Shown piece by piece: positions 56,880 to 64,000 of a stretch of DNA of 64,000 nucleotides. The stretch lies in NCBI RefSeq assembly GCF_037975215.1, contig NZ_CP150239.1:3472001-3536000 (forward strand), written 5' to 3'. The translations under genes and the position numbers were made by a program. A model generated the notes under the pieces. It saw nothing but the letters and a program-made list of their open reading frames with translations. It was not told where the DNA came from and did no database searches. Each line of letters starts with the position of its first letter. Positions within the stretch are counted from its first letter, which is position 1. The stretch comes from Solibacillus sp. FSL R5-0449 (GTDB taxonomy: Bacteria > Bacillota > Bacilli > Bacillales_A > Planococcaceae).

Positions 56880-57821
56880 CTATAATCTTAGGGATAACTT
56901 TCGTTTTTGATTCTTTTCTATATACATACTTTTATCAGCCTCTATATACACATTTTCCATTTCATTAAACGATTGATCTCGAAAAGCCTTGCCGACTGAC
57001 ATTTGGAGATGAATTTCATCATTTTCCACTGTTGAATGATTAATTTTTTTTCGTAGTTGTTCACATAGGAAATCCACCTGTTCCCTAGACGTCTTTGGTA
57101 GAATAACGACAAATTCATCACCTCCCACTCGAGAAATAATTGTCGTATCGGGGAAGAAATCCGTTAAAAGCTTAGCTACTGCTTGTATAAGCTGATCTCC
57201 CCTTTTATGTCCATATGTATCATTTACAAATTTTAATTTATCAACATCACATAGAATCATACCAATCGAAACATTTTCTATTTCATTATAATAATGCAGC
57301 ATTCTCTCAAAATAGCCACGATTATAAATATCAGTTAAGGCATCATGTGTGCTTTGATAATATAACTCTTGCTCCAGTTTTATTTTTTCATCAATATTAC
57401 GCATAATACCTTGAATTGCAATGATTTTTCCATTTTCATAGATAGGCGTTGCATATTCTTCAAAATAATGATAGATTCCGTCTGTTCCTTTTAAACGTTG
57501 AATGATTCCCTCGTTATAATTAATCTCCCCTGAAACTTTCGACTCCATAATTGCTTTATCTTCTGGATGAATCATTTCAAAAGGCGTGTTTGAATCCTTA
57601 TTTAGCGCTTCTAATGTACCTTTACCTAAAAAGAAATCTACAGAAGGACTAGTGTATATATGCTTATACACAGGCTTTACCTGATAATAATAAATAATAT
57701 CTTTGGACCTCTCCACTAGTTTTAAGGGAATATTATCTTTTAAAAATTTTGATTTTCGATATTTTATATAACTCCTGTATATAGCCAACCCAATTACTAA
57801 CCCAACTAAAAATAAAATCAT
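56880..57821 (-). CDS. diguanylate cyclase with PAS domain
   Basis: A protein of 313 residues with one N-terminal membrane segment (ILFLVGLVIGLAIYRSYI), a PAS/PAC domain (~35-145, ending in the PAC-like YATPIYENGKIIAIQGIMR) and a GGDEF domain (~150-313) with the intact site RVGGDEFVVILPK. It should make cyclic di-GMP. AGGAG lies 9 bases before the ATG. It is a second, smaller GGDEF protein within 4 kb of the 7TM one. Confidence 0.9.
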   Translation of the reverse strand: MILFLVGLVIGLAIYRSYIKYRKSKFLKDNIPLKLVERSKDIIYYYQVKPVYKHIYTSPSVDFFLGKGTLEALNKDSNTPFEMIHPEDKAIMESKVSGEINYNEGIIQRLKGTDGIYHYFEEYATPIYENGKIIAIQGIMRNIDEKIKLEQELYYQSTHDALTDIYNRGYFERMLHYYNEIENVSIGMILCDVDKLKFVNDTYGHKRGDQLIQAVAKLLTDFFPDTTIISRVGGDEFVVILPKTSREQVDFLCEQLRKKINHSTVENDEIHLQMSVGKAFRDQSFNEMENVYIEADKSMYIEKNQKRKLSLRL

Positions 57822-58073
57822 TACTTAAGTCTCCTACCAGACATTTAAATTAGTTTAATTTTCCTGTATTTTCATTATAGTTATAAAATTTCAAGTAATC
57901 TACTACATAACTTAAATTCAATTTATAAGATCTATTTAACCTTTAATTTTTGTAATGAATAATTAAAAAGAACTGAATTGAAGGGGATTTTAGGGAGTAT
58001 CCTTCTCTCCTTGACTAAGATAGGGTTTTTCAGGAAAACATATTCTTGGTATGATGTTAAGGTTGTGTAATTA

Positions 58074-58754
58074 TTATGGTACACATTTACATTCATCTAA
58101 GAAAGAGGTATTTATGGACTCCACAAAATTATCAAAGCAATGCCCCAATTGTCGAGCTACTTTTGCTGAAATGGGCTCACTAAAAAACAGCCACACATGT
58201 CCTCCATTTCCAGATCTCGAACGTTCAATACTAACAGGTACATCAAGTTGTTGACATGTATCTACAAATGCTTGAATATCTTTTTGCCAATCACGTTTAT
58301 CAAAATCTACTGCTAAAAACCAATACGTTTCATCTTTTAACAATGGGTATAGACCGATAGTAATCTCTCCTGAAAGATGCCGATAAATCGTTTCATCGCT
58401 AAGAGGTATTAGTTTTCTAACCTGACATTGCGAACATTTTATATTTGGCTTCTGACATAACGGAGGCTGCCACTCTAACGAACAGGCAGGTGTATAACCT
58501 GATTTATTATTTTTAGACTGCCATCGAACAGCATAAACATCGTCTCTTCCGCGGAATAAACTTTTAAAAATCTGCACTCTTTTTTGAAGGATTTTTTCTT
58601 TCAATTGTTCGTTATGATTAGCTCGCTTAACTGGCTCTACTATTTTATTTGGTTCAACTTGCTTTTGTTTAAGCAATCCCCTCAAATGTGCATTTTCTTT
58701 TTTTAAATGTTCGATTTCTAAAAGGGCTTGATGGAGTTGTTGTTCAATATTCAT
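58074..58754 (-). pseudogene. truncated TOTE-type archaeo-eukaryotic primase
   Basis: A fragment of about 226 residues of the primase found in TOTE conflict systems. It has an N-terminal coiled coil (~1-30), a zinc cluster with CSQCQVRKLIPLSDETIYRHL, the primase metal site FLAVDFDKRDW (DxD), and ERSRSGNGGHVWLFF with the catalytic His. After VARQLG the sequence departs from the family and ends within 21 residues. The helicase and nuclease parts that normally follow are missing. It starts at ATG 58754, 9 bases after GGAAAGG. It is probably a decayed defence or mobile-element gene. Confidence 0.75.
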
Positions 58755-58915
58755 CAAATTGTGCCTTTCCGTTTTTTTAAAACTCAATTTTTATTCCGAT
58801 TCATCTAAATTCTTTATAATTTTTTGCACCAGATTTTTGTATCCTTAAATTAAACTCAAAATTAGAAAAAGTGAAAAATAACCAATTATTTCGCTATCAA
58901 AATATCTCAACAAAT

Positions 58916-59003
58916 TAACGTATCATTAATTTAAATTTAGCGTATAAATAGCGTATTTAAATTATAAATTAGCATACGAATAGCGTATAATTAACGTACG
59001 TTA
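58916..59003 (+). repeat. phased TAGCGTA repeats upstream of fic
   Basis: Six copies of TARCRTAYN start at 58916, 58938, 58949, 58970, 58981 and 58992, with spacings of 22, 11, 21, 11 and 11 bases, so all lie on one face of the helix. The last is part of a perfect 12-bp palindrome TAACGTACGTTA (58992-59003). The array ends just upstream of a TATATT at 59005-59010, a likely -10, and probably serves as an operator. Confidence 0.75.
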
Positions 59004-59028
59004 TTATATTCTATTTGAGGTGATTCAT

Positions 59029-60147
59029 CTGTACACACCAAAATTTATTTACACGCAAGCTATTGTAAAAGATTTAATGTCAATTGAACGTTCTCGATCT
59101 ATCGTAGAACTAATGCCTATTCCGGCACATATTGAAAGTGACTTAAAAGAACAAGCTAAATTAAAAGCAACCCATTACTCAACACGAATTGAAGGGAATA
59201 CTTTAGATTTAGAACAGGTTGCACGTGTAGTTAAACAAAAGAAGGACGACTTAAGAATACCTGTCGAGGAAGAAGTACGAAATTATTGGGAAGCCCTTTC
59301 GTTTTTAACACAAGAAAAAAATAAAAATACACCCATAACTGAAGATTTTATTAAAAAGTTACACTCCATCATTGTTAAACATGGCTCAGGTAGAAAGTCT
59401 TCTAAAAGTAATTACCGTGGACCAATGCCTCCAGGAGTACTATTTGCTGTTTTCGATAATCAAACAAGACAACCCGATTATATTCCTCCAGAATACTCTG
59501 ATGTCCCTGCGTTAATGAAATCTTTTGTTAAATGGATACAGTCAGAAAACGAAATGCCTGTTCCGATTAAAGCTGCAATTGTTACTTATCAACTACTAAC
59601 GATTCATCCTTTTGAAGATGGTAATGGACGTACCGCACGAGCTTTAGCATCTTATGTTTTATCAACAACTAATTATGATGTGAAAGGCTTCCATTCTATT
59701 GAAGAATATTATGTTGAAGATTTACAAGGCTACTACAAACATTTACAAATGGGCTTACCCGCTCTTTATTATGATGGGCGTGAAAATCCAAAAAATTTAG
59801 CTCCATGGATTGAGTATTTCCTTAGAACAATGGCACTTGCCTATGAAAAAGTTGCTAATCTATCTATCCAATTTGCTACCTCCACTACAGATCAGCGTAT
59901 CTTATCGTTAGAGCCAAAAGAAAAAACGTTACTTCGCTATTTAATTGAACGCAATAGACCTGTTAAACCAAAAGAAATTGCTGAACTGTTCCAAGTGAAA
60001 CCAATAACGATTACAAAATGGGCTAATACTTGGTTAGAAAGAAATATAATTGAAGGGGCTAGTGGAAATCAGCGTATCACATCGTATAGAATTGGTAAAA
60101 ATTATAAAGATTTAACTTTGAATGATTTAGGTTATAAAGAAGACTAA
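59029..60147 (+). CDS. Fic family protein, probable AMP-transferase
   Basis: A class II Fic protein of about 372 residues. It has an N-terminal inhibitory motif STRIEGN (~53-59), whose Glu blocks ATP, the Fic core HPFEDGNGRTAR (~194-205) with catalytic His, and a C-terminal winged helix (~290-372, EIAELFQVKPITITKWA). It likely adenylylates a protein target. Start: GAGGTGAT is best spaced for CTG 59029. A GTG at 59020 overlaps that site and lacks its own. The repeat array just upstream may bind its winged helix. It could be a toxin or a self-regulated modifier. Confidence 0.9.
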   Translation: MYTPKFIYTQAIVKDLMSIERSRSIVELMPIPAHIESDLKEQAKLKATHYSTRIEGNTLDLEQVARVVKQKKDDLRIPVEEEVRNYWEALSFLTQEKNKNTPITEDFIKKLHSIIVKHGSGRKSSKSNYRGPMPPGVLFAVFDNQTRQPDYIPPEYSDVPALMKSFVKWIQSENEMPVPIKAAIVTYQLLTIHPFEDGNGRTARALASYVLSTTNYDVKGFHSIEEYYVEDLQGYYKHLQMGLPALYYDGRENPKNLAPWIEYFLRTMALAYEKVANLSIQFATSTTDQRILSLEPKEKTLLRYLIERNRPVKPKEIAELFQVKPITITKWANTWLERNIIEGASGNQRITSYRIGKNYKDLTLNDLGYKED

Positions 60148-60154
60148 ATAAAAT

Positions 60155-60188
60155 CACGCCAAACATTATCAAATAAATGTTTGGCGTG
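60155..60188. terminator. hairpin after fic
   Basis: A 13-bp perfect stem (CACGCCAAACATT and complement) with an 8-nt loop. There is no T tract, so termination may be inefficient. The remainder of 60148-60456 shows no gene. Confidence 0.5.
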
Positions 60189-60456
60189 GCAATATTGATC
60201 ACTAATTCTTATCTCACTTCTTTAGCTTTCTTCTAGAATATGTTACGCCCTCCCGTAATCTATCTGCAAATTTCTATTTACTATCTAACAAAAACAAACC
60301 ACCAACTACAATAAATCTACTGTAATCGATGGTTTATTAAAAACCGCCCTTACTTATGATACGGTTCACCGTAACGTTGGATAGGGTAAATCATAAATAT
60401 TAATTAGATTTTCTTATATACAAATATTTGTTAAAATAAATGCGAGGTGAGGAATA

Positions 60457-60954
60457 TTGGGGAAAATTGATAATGAGAAACTATTTGATTACAATAAACA
60501 CAATCTTGTTTATATTAGCGAATATATTAAATTAGCAGATCAAAAAGCTAATATCCTTTTAACAATCAATATTGCATTGATTGGTTTCTTTGCAAACTAT
60601 TTAAAAAATGCTAATTTGGATGAAAATGTAATTACCAAAGTATTTTTAATAATTGGAGTTGTAATTTTAATTATATCAGCCTCAATAATTCTAATTAAAA
60701 TTCTCTGGCCAAGATATAATCTCAATGTAAATGAATATATGTCATGGGGTGGAATTGCTGCACATTTAGATAAAGATTCTTATACAGCAAAAATTAAGGA
60801 TAAAGAATTTGATACTTTTCTTAAAGATATGGCTGAACAAAACTATGCATTAGCTAATGTTTGTAAGGCAAAATTTAAATATTTAAAAATGAGTACGTGG
60901 TTTTTTTCTACAGGCATTTTAGTCGTAGGTATTTCATGGTTATTAGACAAATAA
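60457..60954 (+). CDS. Pycsar-type transmembrane effector (PycTM domain)
   Basis: A 165-residue membrane protein. The N-terminal helix and first membrane segment read YISEYIKLADQKANILLT followed by a hydrophobic stretch. The ADxKAxxLL pattern is the hallmark of the Pycsar effector (PycTM) domain. Membrane segments lie at ~33-50, 62-86 and 147-163, with a polar cytoplasmic domain between. In known Pycsar defence, cyclic pyrimidine nucleotides trigger such effectors to disrupt the membrane. Here it converges with a nucleotide cyclase gene 15 bases away. The start TTG has AGGTGA 6 bases upstream. Confidence 0.85.
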   Translation: MGKIDNEKLFDYNKHNLVYISEYIKLADQKANILLTINIALIGFFANYLKNANLDENVITKVFLIIGVVILIISASIILIKILWPRYNLNVNEYMSWGGIAAHLDKDSYTAKIKDKEFDTFLKDMAEQNYALANVCKAKFKYLKMSTWFFSTGILVVGISWLLDK

Positions 60955-60957
60955 AAT

Positions 60958-60982
60958 AAAGGGACTAATTTAATGTCCCTTT
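60958..60982. terminator. shared hairpin between effector and cyclase genes
   Basis: AAAGGGAC and GTCCCTTT form an 8-bp perfect stem that overlaps the last codons of the cyclase gene. It may end both converging transcripts. Confidence 0.5.
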
Positions 60983-62361
60983 ATCATTGATTCATATGCT
61001 TTTGTAGCTTTCATTATAGTATCTTTAAAATCACTTACATAATCAGATACTTCAATACTATCTAACTCTTTTGGATCAAACCATTTTATATCAGAATGAT
61101 TAGCTCTAGAATAATTTTCACTAACATCATCTGGATTTAAAACTCTAGCAATAAAAATTATCCCCGGGATTTTTCGTCCTTCTAATCTATCTTCCATAAT
61201 ATAAGTGCTTATTGGTGTTAATTTAGAATAAAAATCTATATTCGCACCAAAGTCTTCTTTATAACTTTCTGTTAAACATTCTGTGAAATCTTGAGCCTTT
61301 TTTAATTGACCGCACCCAAACTCCCAAACACCAGGGAATCTCCTCTTATCTGGCGGACGTTTAGCAATTAGTATGTGTCCATTTTCATTAAAACAAACTG
61401 CTACACAGTGTACTTCAGCTTGGTTATATTGGGATACACTAGGTAAAACATTTATAGGGGCTGCATCTTCCATGCATTTTTCAATACTTTTTACTTTATC
61501 TAAATTATCAACTTCAATAAATACTTTTTTTAATCTATCAATTTTCATTTCACTCGAGAAATCTTTATTTTTAATTTTATTAACAATTTCAGATTTAAAA
61601 TGTTCGTCATATAGATACATTTCATCTGGTTTATCCCATGATTCATAATACCAAATTATAGGATAATGTCTATCGTTCCAAATTCCTTTTAGTCTTTCAT
61701 AGGTAACTATTCTAAGGCTGTCTAAAACATTATAATTACATTCTTCTTCTATAATTCCACGTTCTTTATATAACAGATAAGCTAATTCTGCACTTACTAC
61801 TACCTTGTCTCGCTCAGCAAATTTAGAAATTCTAAATCCTAAATCAATATCAGAACCTAAAAAATCCACATTTCTTTTTTGATTAATATCAAAGTTTATA
61901 ATTAAATTGTTTAATAAAGTCTCGCTTTCAGCTAAGTTCTGAGATTTTACAAATGTTGCTTCTGCAATCCATAAAGTTGATTTTATATACAAAATATTTT
62001 TAGTTTCTGGATACTTAATATTTAAAGCTTCTAAAACTGTTTTTATAACTCGATAAGCAATTTTCGGAACATCGTACAAGTCCGATACTTTATCAACTTG
62101 CTTATAAAATAAAATCTCATCACCTGCATATCGCCATACCATGCTGTTAATAAAGTTTTTTAAAGCATGATTTTCAACTAGTTCATAGAATCTATGAAAA
62201 ATAACTGGCCATTTTGTAGGGTAAAGCGATTTGAAAGCAGTAGAATTAACCAAATCAAATGATACAAATAAAAATGCTCCACTTTTATTATCATTATCAT
62301 TTGAATTTACTACTAATTCCATATCAATAAGATTTTTCTTCAGTTTAGATAAATTATCCAT
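60970..62361 (-). CDS. class III nucleotidyl cyclase fused to a degenerate Nudix domain
   Basis: A protein of 463 residues. The first ~265 form a class III cyclase domain, with metal aspartates in LFVSFDLVNSTAF and VWRYAGDEILF. In GSDIDLGFRISKFAE the usual catalytic Asn is Asp while the Arg is kept. Residues ~310-460 resemble Nudix (HCVAVCFNENGHILIAKRPP; Nudix box GQLKKAQDFTECLTESYKED), but the REUxEE core is changed. I infer a Pycsar-type cyclase making a cyclic nucleotide for the adjacent effector, with the Nudix part sensing or binding a nucleotide. The start ATG overlaps the peptidase stop (TAATG). Confidence 0.82.
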   Translation of the reverse strand: MDNLSKLKKNLIDMELVVNSNDNDNKSGAFLFVSFDLVNSTAFKSLYPTKWPVIFHRFYELVENHALKNFINSMVWRYAGDEILFYKQVDKVSDLYDVPKIAYRVIKTVLEALNIKYPETKNILYIKSTLWIAEATFVKSQNLAESETLLNNLIINFDINQKRNVDFLGSDIDLGFRISKFAERDKVVVSAELAYLLYKERGIIEEECNYNVLDSLRIVTYERLKGIWNDRHYPIIWYYESWDKPDEMYLYDEHFKSEIVNKIKNKDFSSEMKIDRLKKVFIEVDNLDKVKSIEKCMEDAAPINVLPSVSQYNQAEVHCVAVCFNENGHILIAKRPPDKRRFPGVWEFGCGQLKKAQDFTECLTESYKEDFGANIDFYSKLTPISTYIMEDRLEGRKIPGIIFIARVLNPDDVSENYSRANHSDIKWFDPKELDSIEVSDYVSDFKDTIMKATKAYESMIKGH

Positions 62362-62891
62362 TATAACCACCCAAATAAACCAAGAAATTTCCCTCTATTT
62401 GACACAGCTTGAGTAGAAACATCAAAATGGTTCGCAATCTCTTCTATATCATAAAATCCATTTTTAAAATTCTTCTGAGATATATCCATAAATTCTTCTA
62501 ATGGCATTAATAAACATGCTGCAAACTCATTAGCTTCAAATTCTTCAATATTATAGCCATATCTATAATATACAGAGTCAACATATTCATTTGTACTATT
62601 CCATTTTTCTGGGTTAATCAAATATCCCATATGAAGGAATAAATGCCCTAACTCATGAGCTATAGAAAACCTTTTTCTCTTTTGATTTTTATCCGGATCA
62701 ATTGTTATTTCAAAGGAGTTACCTAGTTTTTCTATTTTCGCTTCCATATTATCGTCAATATTTGTAGTCTCAATTAATCGACCACCTAATTGTTCCACTA
62801 ATAATTTTAAATCAATAGGTGCTTCTAAGTTAAATGCATCTCTAATTACTCGTGTTATATCAGATATATATTCTTTTCTTGAATTCTCCAT
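62361..62891 (-). CDS. ImmA/IrrE family metallopeptidase
   Basis: A zinc peptidase of 176 residues with the site FSIAHELGHLFLHMG (~75-89) and the downstream Glu in NIEEFEANEFAACLLMP, both typical of ImmA/IrrE. Relatives cleave repressors after stress. No separate repressor lies beside it, although the C-terminus (VSTQAVSNRGKFLG) looks like a short DNA-binding helix. It overlaps the cyclase start by 1 base, implying coupled translation. AAAAGGGG precedes the ATG. It may cleave or activate a component of the cyclase module. Confidence 0.9.
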   Translation of the reverse strand: MENSRKEYISDITRVIRDAFNLEAPIDLKLLVEQLGGRLIETTNIDDNMEAKIEKLGNSFEITIDPDKNQKRKRFSIAHELGHLFLHMGYLINPEKWNSTNEYVDSVYYRYGYNIEEFEANEFAACLLMPLEEFMDISQKNFKNGFYDIEEIANHFDVSTQAVSNRGKFLGLFGWL

Positions 62892-62988
62892 ATTATCACC
62901 CCTTTTACTTTTATAAAAAAGTTATACCTTCAATATGTATTGAATATTTTTTACAACAAATACAGGAATAAATTTGATTGTAAAAAAT

Positions 62989-63648
62989 CTATTTTAAAGG
63001 CTCCATTACCTCTACTATGGTATGAATTATCTGTTCGGATCCCTTAATACAATCGTCTAAAAAACGTAACAATTCTTCATCAATTGAATCAATTTTCACA
63101 TAGTTAGCTTTTCCATCAATAATAGTAACCAAAGGCAATCCTCTATTAAAGGCAAATTGACCATCTGCTCTAAAAAAACTCATATATTCTATACCCTGTT
63201 TATTATAAACTTCAACAAACGCATTATCTACTGCTACTACACTTAATTTTTGATGTTTGCTCTCGTTACAAACTGTAGCAAATTTTGAAAGCCAATCACT
63301 ATACTGAAACGATTCGAATAGCTTTATTATTTCCAAATTTATTTTATTCACTCCCGGTAAAGCCTTTTCTACTTTTTTATTTATTTCTTCGGGAGAATCT
63401 TCTGACTTAACTATAGGGAAATATATCCTTCTCGAAACCTTTCCAGTTATTCGTTCGACTACTTCCATTGCTGTATAATCTAAAGCAGATCTTAAATGCT
63501 CTAAAACTTCCTTCAGAACTATTTGTATTTCAACTGATACAATCCCATACAATATTGCTTCTTCATAAGGATCTCCATGATCACCTATTTCATTTCTTCT
63601 AAGCTTTGCTCTTTTAATTAATGCATATGCCATGTCAAACCTATTCAT
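62989..63648 (-). CDS. uncharacterised 219-residue protein heading the peptidase-cyclase operon
   Basis: A mostly helical soluble protein. The segment VLKEVLEHLRSALDYTAMEV recalls helical domains of HEPN-like proteins, but no RNase motif (RxxxxH) is evident and the relation is speculative. The C-terminal half is beta-rich with polar ends. CCGGAGGTTGTT gives a strong ribosome site. It lies 97 bases upstream of the ImmA/IrrE gene on the same strand, so it probably belongs to the same system. Confidence 0.65.
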   Translation of the reverse strand: MNRFDMAYALIKRAKLRRNEIGDHGDPYEEAILYGIVSVEIQIVLKEVLEHLRSALDYTAMEVVERITGKVSRRIYFPIVKSEDSPEEINKKVEKALPGVNKINLEIIKLFESFQYSDWLSKFATVCNESKHQKLSVVAVDNAFVEVYNKQGIEYMSFFRADGQFAFNRGLPLVTIIDGKANYVKIDSIDEELLRFLDDCIKGSEQIIHTIVEVMEPLK

Positions 63649-63795
63649 AACAACCTCCGGAAATAAAATCTATTATTAATTAATTTAAACTTTTTTTTAT
63701 TAATCCCTTCTTTTTTAATTTTTTTAACAAATTTTTTCTCAGTACCTGGTCATTTATATAACAAAGGGGATACCCATGTTTCATGCCCCACCCCT

Positions 63796-63836
63796 ATACA
63801 TAAGTCGTTATGTATCCATTTGGATATGTAGCGGCT
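63796..63836 (+). repeat. tandem small hairpins near the window end
   Basis: TACATAA-gtcg-TTATGTA is followed directly by TATCCA-tt-TGGATA and, a few bases on, by GCGGC and six T. The pair may form a terminator or leader structure ahead of the gene starting at 63901. Confidence 0.4.
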
Positions 63837-63900
63837 TTTTTGTGTTACAGCGAAAAAGGCGTAGTGAGAAGAGCGCCAGTAATGAAAGGAGGTGCAAACG

Positions 63901-64000
63901 ATGACTAAAACATTATTGCGTATTTTAGTTCGTGCAAAGGAGGTAAACAAATGGGTTGCTACTAAACATCTTGTGGAAGTCTCATTGCAACGTTCGATTC
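63901..64000 (+). CDS. start of an unidentified gene, cut by the window end
   Basis: AAAGGAGGTG lies 6 bases before an ATG that opens 33 codons to the window end (MTKTLLRILVRAKEVNKWVA). A second AAAGGAGG inside it precedes a 4-codon frame (ATGGGTTGCTACTAA). The product may be a short basic protein or leader. I do not recognise it. Confidence 0.4.
   Translation, partial: MTKTLLRILVRAKEVNKWVATKHLVEVSLQRSI

Noticed and set aside
58051-58254. Plus-strand 67-codon frame with CxxC residues opposite the primase fragment
   Set aside because: It is antisense to the clearly conserved primase sequence and has no independent support.
58916-59003. CRISPR or plasmid-origin iterons
   Set aside because: Units are 9 bases with no spacers, and no replication protein gene is nearby; a promoter operator fits better.
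63750-63950. Minus-strand 66-codon frame at the window end
   Set aside because: It is antisense to the hairpins and the strong plus-strand ribosome site, and has no start signal.

Overview
The window looks like a chromosomal segment from a low-GC, spore-forming Gram-positive bacterium of the Bacillales, most likely Planococcaceae (Solibacillus/Lysinibacillus-like). The reasons are the ctsR-mcsA-mcsB-clpC heat-shock operon with a CtsR box, the radA/yacL/ispD/ispF neighbourhood, a CotD-like spore coat protein, frequent TTG/GTG starts behind strong AGGAGG-type ribosome sites, and U-tailed hairpin terminators. The species is an inference. I saw no rRNA or tRNA genes, no CRISPR array and no intact transposase.

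Region 0-12 kb is a conserved housekeeping block, read mainly on the minus strand: ctsR, mcsA, mcsB, clpC, then radA, yacL, ispD, ispF. It differs from the Bacillus subtilis order. An LRR/S-layer-homology surface protein sits between clpC and radA. A plus-strand acetate transporter sits between radA and yacL, and disA is absent from its usual place there. Region 12-31 kb is metabolic: small membrane proteins, a globin-coupled chemotaxis sensor, an acyl-CoA thioesterase, two aldehyde dehydrogenases (one with its DUF779 partner), RluF, a complete branched-chain amino acid ABC transporter operon (livK-H-M-G-F), Ogt, malate:quinone oxidoreductase and DegV.

Region 31-46 kb holds a cyclophilin lipoprotein, a zinc alcohol dehydrogenase, a type III polyketide synthase with its methyltransferase partner (BpsA/BpsB type), a spore coat protein, an overlapping glycosyltransferase/sugar-phosphatase pair (possible sucrose-like solute synthesis), Ohr, a large Vpr-like secreted subtilase ending in 28 Gly-Asn repeats, and an OFA-type transporter. 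Region 46-58 kb is accessory: DUF4230 and TVP38 membrane proteins, a TetR regulator divergent from a YhgE-like permease, a sodium:solute symporter with DUF4212 and a probable 58-residue small membrane protein just upstream, a Cys-type sulfatase, two GGDEF proteins, and an esterase gene split by two adjacent in-frame TAA codons.

Region 58-64 kb is a defence or conflict island. It contains a truncated TOTE-type primase, a Fic AMP-transferase behind a helically phased repeat array, and a Pycsar-like module. That module has a PycTM-type membrane effector facing a class III nucleotide cyclase fused to a degenerate Nudix domain. The cyclase is joined stop-to-start to an ImmA/IrrE peptidase, which follows an uncharacterised 219-residue protein. 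This cyclase-Nudix plus ImmA/IrrE plus PycTM arrangement is the most likely undescribed system here. Several genes appear to use rare start codons (ATT for the polyketide synthase, CTG for BpsB and Fic), judged from ribosome-site spacing.
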